Position numbers and translations under genes: made by a program
Notes under the pieces: model-generated
Databases searched by the model: none
Told to the model about the DNA's origin: nothing
What the model saw: only the letters and a program-made list of their open reading frames with translations
Shown here: positions 37,651-48,536 of the stretch, one piece after another
How the letters are laid out: every line of letters begins with the position of its first letter
Numbering within the stretch: position 1 is the stretch's first letter
Source: Lucifuga dentata
Taxonomy: Eukaryota > Chordata > Actinopteri > Ophidiiformes > Bythitidae
Length of the DNA stretch: 64,000 bases
Assembly: GCA_014773175.1 (NCBI GenBank)
Contig: VXCM01000959.1
Span: 59,796 to 123,795, forward strand
Direction: 5' to 3'

Positions 37651-38839
37651 AGATTATATGACATGAAGTAAAACTGACCCTGAATGCAGCCTGGATTGCT
37701 AAATAAGAGGGAAAGGGCAGCACTTATATGCAATCAGTCACTTTATTACCTGTATTACACATAATCATAATTATGGATTTTTTTTTTTTTTTTTAATTTT
37801 ACTGCTTGTGATTTGTCTGAGTTTTTTTTTTTTTATCTGGTGCCTTTATCTTACAGCATGTCATTGCTTTTTACATAAACTTTTCATTTATAAGTCTTGC
37901 ATGTTAATGTGTTACATGTATTTACTGTACTGTATATGTGTATGATTGATTACATGTAAATGTATTTTAATAATGCAAATTGAAGGGTGTGTGGAAAATG
38001 GAGAAGAATTTGGAGACAAACTATGATATTTTTATTATCAGGTCATCACGCATGTTTATCAATGATTAATGATATACATCAACATCATATATGATTTCAG
38101 TTGTTGTCCCTAAAGTGCTGAAAGATACAATAAGAAAGTTTTTATGGTGTTTAATGTTGAGTGAGGAAATGTCTGCAACATTTTAAAACTTCAAGAATTA
38201 GTAATTTAAGGGTTCTGGAAGATAAAACTGCTTGATCATGCTGTAGCTTGTTTATCTGCCTATTTCTGTCTAAGTTTGTAATTCAAGTATAATTGATGTT
38301 GTTATTACTACTGTTGCACAGCTGTTCTGTGTATGAGTGTGAGGCAGGTTTGTGGTGAATTAAACCAAGCTTGCTGAATTAGGTAAATCTAGGCCAAATG
38401 ATTGAATATAATGTTGACTACGTTATCCCATGTCGTTGGACCCCTTTGAGATTGATGTAAAAATATTATATTTGGAAAAAACAACAACAACAACAAAAAA
38501 AAACCACTGTCACATCCACATGCAGAACAATCCGACTTTATAATCTGAAGTTCGCCGTTTCATTTCTAAGTGTATTTCACTGTTCGGAGTTAAAATATCA
38601 TGTTTATAGTGAACTTTTTCAAACGGGATATTTTATTAAACGTGCCAGTGGATTTTGTTGGAACAGATCGGCTGGTTGTGACTGGAGAAGTTGTTTTATT
38701 ATTTTATGTTTCTTTATCATTCAGACCTACACTGAACACACATGCAATCGTTTTAAACAAATCAGACAAAATTCAACATAAATAATTTGAGTCATCATTT
38801 TACGTCTGAGATGTTGCTGTTATTAGTGTGTTCACGTTT

Positions 38840-39200
38840 GATGAAACTCATGATGCGGCGACATTAAGACGCCTGTCGGTGTGGATCAGCTGTAATAGAT
38901 CTGTCCAATCAGAAACAGGCTTCCAGTAAAGGGGCGTGACTGCGTAAACAGGAGACGTCTCACCTTTCCTCGCTCCTGTCTCTCTGAAGAAGCCTCCTCG
39001 ATCCTCGCTCCTCCTTGCTCCTCGCTTCTCGACCCCAAATAAGGGCGGACCAGATTGTTTTCCGGGTGACGCGAAGATCGAGCGCATGCGTGGTCCAAAT
39101 TGGATTTTCGGGTCCGAAGTGTAGCGACAACGAGCTCCATACGCACTCAGAAAGATCAGCAGAGAAACAGTTCCTGAGAGACACACCCTTATTCTTAAAG
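38840..39200 (+). promoter_or_regulatory. CpG-rich 5' flank of ISG12 copy 1
   Basis: Unlike the flanks of copies 2 and 3, this stretch is CpG-rich (GATGCGGCG, GGGGCGTGACTGCG, GGGTGACGCGAAGATCGAGC) and includes a CCTCGCTCCT-type pyrimidine repeat at 38964-39040. Only a GAAACT half-site is seen (near 38843) and no full ISRE. It is the presumed promoter of the intact copy (inference). Confidence 0.4.
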
Positions 39201-39205
39201 CTCAA

Positions 39206-40032
39206 ATGCCTTTCTGGAGTGAGTAGAATTATTCCTTTGACAATATTATAAAGAGAAATACAAAAATATAAAAAACTGAAATATTTTTGATAAGTTCGGC
39301 TCAGTTGTCGTTTACCTCTGTTTCAGAGACAGGTGCCTGCGTTGCAGTTGGAGCAGGTGAGTCTATAGAAAACACTTGTTCCATAATCTTTTCAGATAAG
39401 TTCAATGTTGAAAATTCTTCATGGAAGTCATTTAGTATAAAAATTCTCAATTTTAAAGAGATGTGGTTAGCTATGGTCTTCTGCTTTGTTCTTGTTCTGT
39501 TTGAAGTTGGTGCAATGGCTGCGGCCCCTGTTGCTTTGGGGGCCATAGGCTTCACCTCAGCAGGAATAGCAGCAGGCTCCTATGCTGCCAGCATGATGTC
39601 TGCTGCTGCTATTGCCAATGGAGGAGGCGTGGCAGCAGGCAGTACAGTGGCTGTTTTACAGGCAGCAGGTAAAAGCCATTACTGGTGGATATTTTTTGTA
39701 TTCTTGCACAAAAATGAAAAGATGAGGGAATTAAATTCAAAAAAGACAAAGAAATCCAATAGCACCAACACAAAACGCAGTTACTGTAGAGGTCAGTGAA
39801 CCCAGTAAAAGGCACAATATTATAATACAGTACAGCAATAAGCCTTTTAGACAGATATACTGGAGACATCTCAGACCAGTAAAAATACCATTTACTACAC
39901 TGGTAATTCTGAAATGTGCGTAATGTCCCTTTAGGTATTGGCGGACTGTCAAGCACTGCCACTGCAGCTGTGGCAGGTGTTGGAGGAGCTGTGGGAGGAG
40001 GTGTGAAATGGCTTTTTTCAAAACTACGCTAA
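39206..40032 (+). CDS. ISG12/IFI27-like gene, copy 1 (intact)
   Basis: Small hydrophobic interferon-inducible protein of the IFI27/IFI6 (ISG12) family. Relatives sit in mitochondrial or nuclear-envelope membranes and modulate apoptosis and antiviral responses (family knowledge). Exons 39206-39218, 39327-39356, 39507-39668 and 39935-40032 join in phase into 100 aa. The family signature lies in exon 3: AAPVALGAIGFTSAGIAAGS (residues 20-39), then MMSAAAIANGGGVAAGSTVA and LQAAG. Exon 4 supplies a Gly/Ala-rich hydrophobic segment (TATAAVAGVGGAVGGG) and the end VKWLFSKLR. The exon 1 ATG is shared with the other copies. The signal AATAAA is at 40210-40215. It is the first of three forward copies. 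Its 5' flank differs from theirs and has no clear ISRE. The exon structure is inferred from alignment between copies. Confidence 0.85.
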
Positions 40033-41948
40033 GGAATTATCTCAATTAAATGTACACCAATGGAGAGCCTGTGTAACATATCTGAGTAACCTCAATACCA
40101 CACAGTCATCCTCATTTGTACATCAAGAAGCAACTTTAGCCACAGAAACATGACTGATTTTCTTCTCAGGTGACATTTTTAAGATAAGATAATTTAACTT
40201 GATCAGATTAATAAAGATAATTAACTTGATAATAATTTAACTTGATCAGATTATTGTTTGTGTTGCAATAATACTTTTGCTTGTCACTTTGTCCAGTTCT
40301 CATAAAGTCAAAATACAATGCCTGCAAAACTGAGTCTGTCTTCTTTCTTTCTTTATTGATGATGATGATTATGATTATTGTTAGCATCATTATTATCATT
40401 ATCATTATTAAGTAAAGAATACGCAATCACAATGACTATAATCACATGACTAAACAATTCAAGTGCGCATATTGAGGAAATTAATAAGCCACGAGAAAAA
40501 GACTGTTGTTATATGACAAGTATCAAACAATTAAAACTGGAAATTGCTCTACATTTTGTGGAGTAATTTAAATGATGGTATTACCCATTGCATGCTCATT
40601 AAAAAAGAAATATCACCATTATAAATTAAAAAAAAAAAAGTCAGATTATNTGCATGCTCATTAAAAAAGAAATATCACCATTATAAATTAAAAAAAAAAA
40701 AGTCAGATTATGACATAAAGCAAATTGACTCTGAATGCAGCCTAGACTATTAAATAAGAGGAAAATAACATCACTTATATGCAATCAGTTACTTTACCTA
40801 TATTACCCGTAATTATCATTATGGATGTTCTGTTTTTTCTTTTTTTAAAATTTTACTGCTTGTGATTTGTCTTAAGTTTTTTTTTTTGTAAATTTGGTGT
40901 CTGTCAAAGCATGTCATTGCTTTTTGCATAAACTTTTCATTTCTCTTGCATGTTAATGTGTTACATGTATGTACTGTATATGTAGTTGTTGATTACATGT
41001 GAATGTATTGTAATAATGGAAACTGAAGGTGTGTCGGAATCAAAAATACCATAGTTCCAGGAATTCCCAGTACATGTTTATCAATGATTGATCATACAGT
41101 ATGCATCATCATCCTTTATATATATGATTTCAGTTGTTGTCCTTGAAGTGCCGAAAGATATAAACAAGAAAGTTTTTTATGGTGTTTAATGTTTAGTGAG
41201 GAAATGTCTGCAACACTTTAAAACATCAAGAATTAATTTAAGGGTTCTGGAAGATAAAACTACTTGATCATTTTGTTACTTGTCTGACTGCCTATTTCTG
41301 AATAAATTTTTAATTCAAGTATAATTGATGTTGTTATTGTAACTGTTCTTATGAGTGTGAAGCAAGTTTGTGGTGAATTAAACCAAGCTTGCTGAATTAG
41401 GTAAATCTAGACCAAATTATTAAATACGTTGACTATGTTATCCCATGAAGTTTGTCTGTTTTGAGATTGATGTAAAAACGTCATATTTGAAAAAACAAAC
41501 AAACTACTATCTGGTTATTATCTATGATAGTGAGACTGTTCAGGCTTTTTTTTTTTTTTTTTTTTTTGCTGAGTCTAATAAAAGAAAGAGACTGAAGTAC
41601 ATGAGAAAATGTGAATTAATTCCAGTTGTTCAGCATCCTTATAGGTATATTTATCCTCTTTTCCAGAAGAGGGAGACAAAGACCAATATGAAGACAAGCA
41701 AATCAACCAAAAGTCTGAAATCAACTTCTTCATTATCACATCGAAAACTAATTACAAGTCACAAATTAAAGTATTTAACTTGGGAATGAGGAAAAACTTA
41801 CTCTTTTATTTCAATTTAAAACACTTTAAGATTCTTATTCTACATTCAGAATGAAAATAGAGGATACTGACTTTATGTTTGTTTCCTGTGGCTGTTTATC
41901 CAAAGCGCTAACATGATTCCATCGCAATGAATGCAAACAATGCTTCTC

Positions 41949-41965
41949 TGGCGCCCTCTAGTGCT
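41949..41965 (-). promoter_or_regulatory. CTCF-like motif upstream of ISG12 copy 2
   Basis: GGCGCCCTCTAGTGCT resembles the reverse CTCF core (GCGCCCYCTNGTGG). In copy 3 the same place reads GGCACCCTCTAATGCT, a weaker match. Motif evidence only. Confidence 0.3.
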
Positions 41966-41972
41966 ACGACGT

Positions 41973-42000
41973 GATGTCGTTTTTCCAAGAATCGAAAGTG
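41973..42000 (+). promoter_or_regulatory. Decayed ISRE region of ISG12 copy 2, with GAS-like site
   Basis: GATGTCGTTTTT (41973-41984) aligns with the perfect ISRE of copy 4 (AGTTTCGTTTTC in gene orientation) but has lost both half-sites. Overlapping it, TTCCAAGAA (41983-41991) fits the STAT/GAS consensus TTCNNNGAA. TCGAAAGTG follows. Confidence 0.45.
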
Positions 42001-42055
42001 ATTCTGATGGACATTAATCAAAAACACCTGTAGTGTTGCTGTGGAAAATAGGCAC

Positions 42056-42057
<2 letters not shown>

Positions 42058-42105
<48 letters not shown>
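42058..42105. repeat. (GA)n microsatellite in the copy 2 5' region
   Basis: About 23 GA units, some 58 bp upstream of the copy 2 ATG. They are absent at the same place in copies 1 and 3. Confidence 0.9.
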
Positions 42106-42108
<3 letters not shown>

Positions 42109-42162
42109 TCTGCAGCGTCATGTCAACAGACACACAACACCCTTATTTTTAAAGTTGAAAAA

Positions 42163-43137
42163 ATGGCTGACTTTGGTGAGTAGAATAATTCTTCTTTTTT
42201 TCAATATTATAAAGGGAAATAAAATATAAAAAAGTAGTTTTTTTACGGAGCCCCGATTGACGATTTTAAAATTACCCACAAGTTATTATCTTGTGCGTAC
42301 AACATGTTCCCACAAAAAAATATCTCGCACAAGATTAAAAAAATAAAAATTAAAAAAAGACTTCAGGGGCTCCAAGCGCAGCTCAGTCATTGTTTGCCTC
42401 TTGTGTTTCAATGACAGGTCTCTGGATTGCAGCAGGAGCAGGTGAGTCTATAACACTTGTGACATCATGTGTTTATCTGTTCATATAAATTAAGTGTTGT
42501 TCATGGAAGTCATTTAATATCGGAATTCTCAATTTTAAAGAGATGTGGTTAGTTGTAAACAAGGGTCTTCTGCTTTGTTCTTGTTCTGTTTGAAGCCAGT
42601 TTGGTGGCTGCGGCCCCTGTTGCTTTGGGGGCCATAGGCTTCACCTCAGCAGGAATAGCTGCAGGCTCCTATGCTGCCAGCATGATGTCTGCTGCTGCTA
42701 TTGCTAATGGAGGAGGAGTGGCAGCAGGCNAGGCTCCTATGCTGCCAGCATGATGTCTGCTGCTGCTATTGCTAATGGAGGAGGAGTGGCAGCAGGCAGT
42801 ACAGTGGCTGTTCTACAGACAGCAGGTAAAAGCCATTACTGGATACAGTTATTGCAGTTGTGTTCAATTGTGGTCATTGCACCCAGTGAAGAGGTACAGT
42901 ATTATAATACAGTGCAGTAACAAGCCTTTTAGACTTCCACAGATATACTGGAGACATTTCAGACCTGTACAAACAGCACTTACTTCACTGGTAATTCTGA
43001 AATGTGTGTAATGTCCCTTTAGGTATGGCCGGGCTGTGAGCACTGCCACTGCAGTTGTGGCAGGTGTTGGAGGAGCTGTGAAATGGCTTTTTTTCATCAT
43101 TACACGACGGAATTATCCCAATAATGGAGACCCTGTA
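42163..43137 (+). pseudogene. ISG12/IFI27-like gene, copy 2 (probable pseudogene)
   Basis: Exon 1 is 42163-42175 (MADF...). The usual exon-2 acceptor TTTCAG reads TTTCAA, so only a downstream AG at 42416-42417 remains; exon 2 would be 42418-42441, in frame but two codons shorter. Exon 3, 42596-42825, contains the family core (AASLVAAAPVALGAIGFTSA) but includes an N at 42730 with the same 67 bp on each side, an assembly duplication. Exon 4 (from 43023) lacks one base relative to copies 1 and 3, giving a stop (GMAGL then TGA at 43036-43038); the old frame would continue to TAA at 43135-43137. Two independent defects suggest a pseudogene. A consensus error in one of them cannot be excluded. Confidence 0.75.
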
Positions 43138-44828
43138 TAATGTATGTGAGTAACCTCAGTACCAACACAGACATCCTCAATAATCCATCAAGAAGAAACT
43201 TTAGCCACAGAAACATTCGATTTTCTTCTTAGGGTAACATTTTTAAGATAATTTAACTTGATCACATTATTGTCTGTGCTACAGTAATACTTTTGCTTTA
43301 TTTTGTCCAGTTCTCATAAAGTCAAAATACAATGCCTGCAAAATTGAGTCTGTCTTTTTTCTTTATTCCTTGATGATGATGATTATCATTGTTTGTATGA
43401 TTATTAAGTAAAGAATAATCACAACGACTATAATCACATGACTAAACAAGTCATATTAAAAAGAAATTAATAAAGCCACAAAAAGAGAAAGAATTTTTTT
43501 CTCACTACCTGAATGCTTTGACGCAATTCTGTTTTGTACAATTCAATATCCTGCATTAGTGAAGTAATTTAAGTGTCAATATAAGAAGCCATGTGATATG
43601 CATTTGTAAAAAAAAAAAAAAAANAAAAAAAAAAAAAAAAAGTCATCAACACCAGTGGGTGTTGATGGTGTAACAGAGTTAAAAATATAATTAATTTGTT
43701 ACAGAAGCAGAAACAGTATTTCATCATTAAGCCTCAGTGTATTGTCTGTATTACATTGAAAGGCTGTGCATACAATATAAATATATAATATATATATCTA
43801 TATACTGTGCAAAGGCATGGCATGTGTCTAATCCAAAGTGACCAAACTGGTCCAAATTACCAGGAAGTCAGATTTACCAGTTCTGTCTGTAATCTTATAA
43901 ACTATCTACCTCATTTCTTCAGGCGAATTCTTATAAAAAGATAAATCTGTAACACTTTTGCTTATAGATACAGGTTAATTATTTCAGTTAGTTTTAACAT
44001 AAATATTCAGAAAACTAACCCCTCTCATCTGTGTGTCTCTGATGGATTTTATAATGATAAATTGCTATTATAGGGTAGATTATCTCACACTGAAGTCTTG
44101 CATTATGAACAAGAAAGTTTTTATGGTCATTAATGTTGAGTGAGGAAATGACTGAAACAATGAAAAACTTCAAGAATTAGTTTAAGGATTCCGGAAAACA
44201 AAACTACTTGATCATGTTGTTGCTTGTCTGTCTATTTCATATTTTGTAATTCGAGTATAATTGATGTTATTGCACAACTGTTCTGTGTTTGAGTGTGAAG
44301 CAGGTTTGTGGTGAATTAACCAAGCTTTCTGAATTAGATAAATCTAGGCCAAATGATTAAATATGTTGACTGTGATATCCTGTGAAGTGTGTCTGGAGAT
44401 TGATGCCAAAATATATTTTGGAACAAAAACAAAAGGTTATTATCTATGACAGTGAGACTGTTTAGGCTTTTTTTTTTCCTGAGTCAAAAGAAATGGAAGT
44501 ACATGAGAAAATGTAAAATGTAAATTCCAGTTGTTCTACACAAAGACCTAAAGAAGACTGAAATAAACCAAAAATCTGAAATCAACATCTTTTTCATCAC
44601 ATTGACAAGTCACAAGTTAAACTATTTAACTTGGGAATGAAGGAAAACTGATATGTTATACTTTTAGTTCAACTTAAAAGATTCTTATTCAGCATTCAGA
44701 ATAAAATAGAGGATACTGTACTTTACCTAGTGTTTCCCCTGTCTGTTGATTCACAATGCTGACGTCATTCCATTGGGATAAATGGAAACAACGCTTCTCT
44801 GGCACCCTCTAATGCTTAGATGTCATTT

Positions 44829-44855
44829 ACTATCGTTTTCTCAAGAATCGAAAGT
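44829..44855 (+). promoter_or_regulatory. Partly decayed ISRE of ISG12 copy 3
   Basis: ACTATCGTTTTC (44829-44840), about 110 bp before the ATG, differs from ISRE AGTTTCNNTTTC at two positions and aligns with the perfect site of copy 4. The following CAAGAATCGAAAGTG is shared with copy 2. Confidence 0.45.
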
Positions 44856-44948
44856 GATTCTGATGGACATTAAACAGAAACACCTGCAGTGTTGCTGTGG
44901 AAAAGAGATCACCTGAGAGACATGCTGAGATACAGACCCTTAGCTGAC

Positions 44949-45723
44949 ATGGCTGACTTGAGTAGAATTGTCCCTTTAAACACAAAATGTAAAAAAAAAA
45001 GTGATTTTTTTTTTTTTGTTTTGTTTTTTTTAATAAGCACAGCTCAGTTTTCCTCTTGTGTTTCAGTGACAGGTGCTTACATTGTAGCAGGAGCAGGTCA
45101 GTCTACAGGAAACACTTGTAACATCATGCTTTAATCTTTTCAGCTAAATTCAATATGGAAAATTCTTCAAATATGTAAATGACTTAATGTCAAACTTCTT
45201 TATTCTAAAGAGATGTGGCTAGTTATGAAGAAGGGCTTCTGTTTTCTTCTTATTCTGTTTAAAACCAGTGTGGTGGTCGCGGCCCCTGTTGTTCTGGGGG
45301 CCATACGCTTCACCTCAGCAGGAATAGCAGCAGGCTCCTTTGCTGCCAGCATGATGTCTGCTGCTGCTATTGCTAATGGAGGAGGAGTGGCAGCAGGGAG
45401 TGCAGTGGCTGCTTTACAGGCAGCAGGTAAAAGCTTTTAAAATCAACTTCACAATAAAGATTAGTAATATAATCTGGATAATTACCACAAAGGACAATGA
45501 AAACATCCAGTAAAGAGACACACTGTTATATTACAATGCAGTAATAAGTCTTTTAAACTTCCATAGATATACTGGAGACATTTCAGACCAGTACAAATAC
45601 CACTTACTGCACTGGCAATTCTGAAATGTGTGTAATGTCCCTTTAGGTATGGCCTGGCTGTGCGTTACTGCCACTGCAGCTGTGGCAGGTGTTGGAGGAG
45701 CTTTGGGATACCTTTGTTCATAA
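44949..45723 (+). pseudogene. ISG12/IFI27-like gene, copy 3 (exon-3 splice acceptor lost)
   Basis: Exon 1 is 44949-44961 (MADL, with a shortened donor GTAGAA), exon 2 45067-45096 (MTGAYIVAGAG), exon 3 about 45265-45426 (VVVAAPVVLGAIRFTSAGIA, then FAASMMSAAAIANGGG) and exon 4 45647-45723, ending GALGYLCS. The exon bodies are open and in phase. However, the acceptor seen as TTTGAAG in copies 1 and 2 reads TTTAAAA here. The next AG (45267-45268) shifts the frame and hits a stop. A route without this junction is an open frame from ATG 45213, MWLVMKKGFCFLLILFKTSV, running into exon 3. So it is either a splice-defective pseudogene or a gene with an alternative first exon. AATAAA lies at 45908-45913. 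Confidence 0.65.
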
Positions 45724-46620
45724 TTACGATCAGACTGAAAATCAATAGTTAAATATACACAATATCAAAAAGCCACTTTAATGACAGAAACATGATGTAC
45801 ATTTTCTTCTCAGAACATAACATTACTAACTTGATCAGATGAAAATTAATCTTATTGTGTTGCAGTAATACTTTTGCTTATTACTTTGTTGGTTCTCGTA
45901 AAGTCCAAATAAAATGCATACAAAATTGACTGTCTTTTTTCTTTATTCCTTGATGATATTGTTGTTAGTATCATTAACTAAAGACTACATAATCACAACG
46001 ACTATAATCACATGACTAAACAATTCAAGTGGGCATATCAAGAGGAACTTAATAAAGCCACATAAAGAGGAAGACTCTTTTCCTCACTACCTGGATGCTC
46101 TGACACAACTCTGTTTCTTACAAGGTATAAGGTATAATCCTGCATTAGTGTTGTAATTTAAGCACCAATATACTATAAAAAGTCATGTGATATGCATGTT
46201 GTAAAACAAAAAGTCTTCAACACCAGTGATGAGTGTTGATGTAAACCAGAAATAATATTTCATTGTGAAACCTCAGTGTATTCTCTGTTCATGTGACATG
46301 AAAAGCATTCAAATTTGCATACTGGGTGAAGGCACAGCATGTGACTAATCCAAAGTGACCAAACTAGTCCAAGTTACCAGGAAGTTAGACTTACCAGCTC
46401 TGTCACTAATTATAAACTGTCTGCCTCATCTCTTTAGGCAAACTCTTATAAAAAGCTGTATATATGACATTTGCTTATAGATGCAGACAAGTTAATTATT
46501 TCAGTTAGTTTTAACATAAATACTCTGAAAACTAACCCCTCTCAGTTTCATAGCTTTGTGTTTCTGGTGGATTTTATAATGATAAATTGCTGTTATGACA
46601 GATTATCTCACACTGATTAC

Positions 46621-47130
46621 TAAGGTCGTTGGGTAAATTAACACTTTTTTTTTTTTTTTTTTTTNTTTTTTTTTTTTTTTTTTGGTCATTGTGAGATGTA
46701 TCCAGATGAGATTAACTTTATTGAGCTTTAGATACTAAAATGTTTGAACCAGAAAATACTTCTCCAATCCCTTTTGATTGATATAAAAGTCAGAAAAACC
46801 AATATGATTAATGTGTTTTTGAAAGAACAAAGTGACAATCTCAGTTTCTGTTATGTAGTGTAAAAGCAAAGATCCAGTGAACCTTACATATCTGTAAAAC
46901 AATATTTGGCTTATACAAATACTTACTGTCATCTCAGACTAAAACCAAATAAATTTTAATTATTTGTTTTTATTCTGATGTTTTGATGTGGACTACATTA
47001 CATACATAAAAAAAATAACTCACACATATTTATTTGTCCACTCGCTCGCTCACTCATTTGCCTCCTGGTGAGAGTCATTATGTGGTGTAGAAATATTTAC
47101 AGCTGACACTGATGATCATTTGCAGGTTAA
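46621..47130. other. Spacer between ISG12 copies 3 and 4
   Basis: A poly-T/N joint at 46665, then AT-rich unique sequence. No gene recognised. It separates the forward and inverted parts of the array in tail-to-tail arrangement. Confidence 0.6.
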
Positions 47131-47226
47131 ACAAATTTATTGTCGTTTTGTTTCCTTCATTTGACAAAAGTATAAAAGTTGTTCATATTGATGTTACATG
47201 TTTCATTCAATGATTTTCGTTTGGAT

Positions 47227-47900
47227 TCAGATGAGTGCCACCAGCCATCCCACAGCTCCACCAATGCTGGCCAAAGTTGCAGTGGCAGTGCCTGAGAGAC
47301 CGGCCATACCTAAAGGGATATTACGCACATTTCAGAATTTCTGAGGGCAACATCTGGATTAACAAAGGCATCACCTGACATGCTGAGGCTGTTTTTTTTT
47401 TCCCACCAATGCAGCACATTACACTACAGTCAGATGCAGTAAGTGTAAAACAAAGTTGACACATCTGCAGGGATTTATTAGAAAGTTGATTAATAGTGAC
47501 TCAACAAGGCTTGTTCTGCCATTAATTATTCAGTCTATACAGTATGACGCTTTAAACATCCCCCAATAATCATTTTAACTCAGTGGAGGACACTGAGTTG
47601 CTGGCCAGCATCACAAGACATTTCAGCTCCAGAGAAGCAGCTTTGTTCTCTTCTGTTGTACAGATGTGACTTTATTTGCCATTCTGTTGCAGTTTAGATG
47701 GAAGCTGCTAAAGTCAAAATGAACTCATGCACCTCTGATATATAGCTATAGAATTCCAACCATGATTAATCCAATATAAAACTAGTAAAATATGCTAGAT
47801 TACCTGCTGCCTGTAGAACAGCCACTGTACTCCCTGCTGCCACTCCTCCTCCATTAGCAATAGCAGCAGCAGACATCATGCTGGCAGCATAGGAGCCTGN

Positions 47901-47935
<35 letters not shown>

Positions 47936-48292
47936 AAATGCATCTTGTAGTTTTGGTGTATTGTAATAATACCTCTTTAAAAAGGATGATTTTGATGTTA
48001 AATGATTTACTTGTGTGAACATTTTTCACATCAAAATGTCTTAAACTCAGTTAAATAAGTTAATACACATGAGTTACAACTGATTTTTTTTTTTTTTTTT
48101 TTTTTTGCAAATGTCTTACCTGCACCAGCTGCAACAGCAAGTCCAGTTACTGAAACACAAGAAAAAACACAAGAGTTAACATTTACTTTTCAGTGATGAC
48201 TAACCAGGCACGTTTATACTATCATAAAAGGTTAACATGCAAAAGATTGTATTAATAACGTGGAGGAGACAGTTCAACTTACAGATTCCCAT
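47227..48292 (-). CDS. ISG12/IFI27-like gene, copy 4 (inverted; exon 3 truncated at an assembly joint)
   Basis: Read on the minus strand: exon 1 48292-48283 (MGI), exon 2 48149-48120 (LTGLAVAAGAG), partial exon 3 47899-47804 (SYAASMMSAAAIANGGGVAA, then GSTVAVLQAAG) and exon 4 47309-47227, ending GMAGLSGTATATLASIGGAV and GWLVALI, then TGA. All junctions have GT/AG and fit the phase of copy 1. The first part of exon 3 (the AAPVALGAIGFTSAG region) is missing: an N at 47900 is followed by a poly-A run, so the loss is probably in the assembly. A polyadenylation signal lies at 47141-47136. It differs more from copies 1-3 in introns and exon 4 than they differ from one another. Its promoter holds a perfect ISRE. 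Confidence 0.8.
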
Positions 48293-48329
48293 GTTTTGCT
48301 TAAAATGAGGGAGGTGCTGTCTGCAGGGG

Positions 48330-48372
48330 CTTTTTATACGAGAGCTAAAATAGATTCTGAGAAAACGAAACT
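48330..48372 (-). promoter_or_regulatory. ISRE and TATA box of ISG12 copy 4
   Basis: GAAAACGAAACT on the plus strand (48361-48372; AGTTTCGTTTTC in gene orientation) is an exact interferon-stimulated response element (GAAANNGAAACT). In gene direction TATAAAAAG follows (48338-48330), then the ATG 38 bp later at 48292. ISGF3/IRF binding is the known role of such sites. Use here is inferred. Confidence 0.8.
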
Positions 48373-48494
48373 AATAAATATTCTGAACAGCAGAGGACGT
48401 CAGAGGCTCATGTTTTCTGTTCATTCCAATGTCCGATGATCAGCACGAGCAGGAAAACAAAACAAGAAAGGATGACGTCATCGCTACAGCTGGA

Positions 48495-48495
<1 letters not shown>

Positions 48496-48536
<41 letters not shown>
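48496..48536. repeat. (CAT)n microsatellite
   Basis: About 13 CAT units upstream of ISG12 copy 4. The apparent poly-histidine open frame across it is not considered a gene. Confidence 0.95.

Larger units (their letters stand above)
37650..46620 (+). repeat. Tandem ~3-kb duplicons carrying ISG12 copies 1-3
   Basis: The same non-coding block (TGAATGCAGCCT..., AATAAGAGG, GGTGTTTAATGTT, GTGAGGAAATG, TTTGTGGTGAATTAA) occurs at about 37650-38500, 40702-41480 and 43960-44420, a period near 3.0 kb, each followed by an ISG12-like gene. After copies 2 and 3 a second shared block (TGACCAAACTGGTCC / TGACCAAACTAGTCC) is seen at about 43500-44050 and 46080-46620, so a fourth unit begins but breaks off before the poly-T joint at 46665. 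Confidence 0.85.

Noticed and set aside
39287..39799. A 170-aa single-exon gene
   Set aside because: It reads through two introns of ISG12 copy 1; only its middle (exon 3) is real family sequence. Comparison with the other copies supports the spliced model.
42663..42797. Tandem duplication within exon 3 of ISG12 copy 2 as a novel repeat protein
   Set aside because: The two 67-bp units are identical and separated by one N, an assembly overlap.
48496..48536. CRISPR-like or regulated repeat array
   Set aside because: Simple trinucleotide repeat without spacers in a vertebrate genome.
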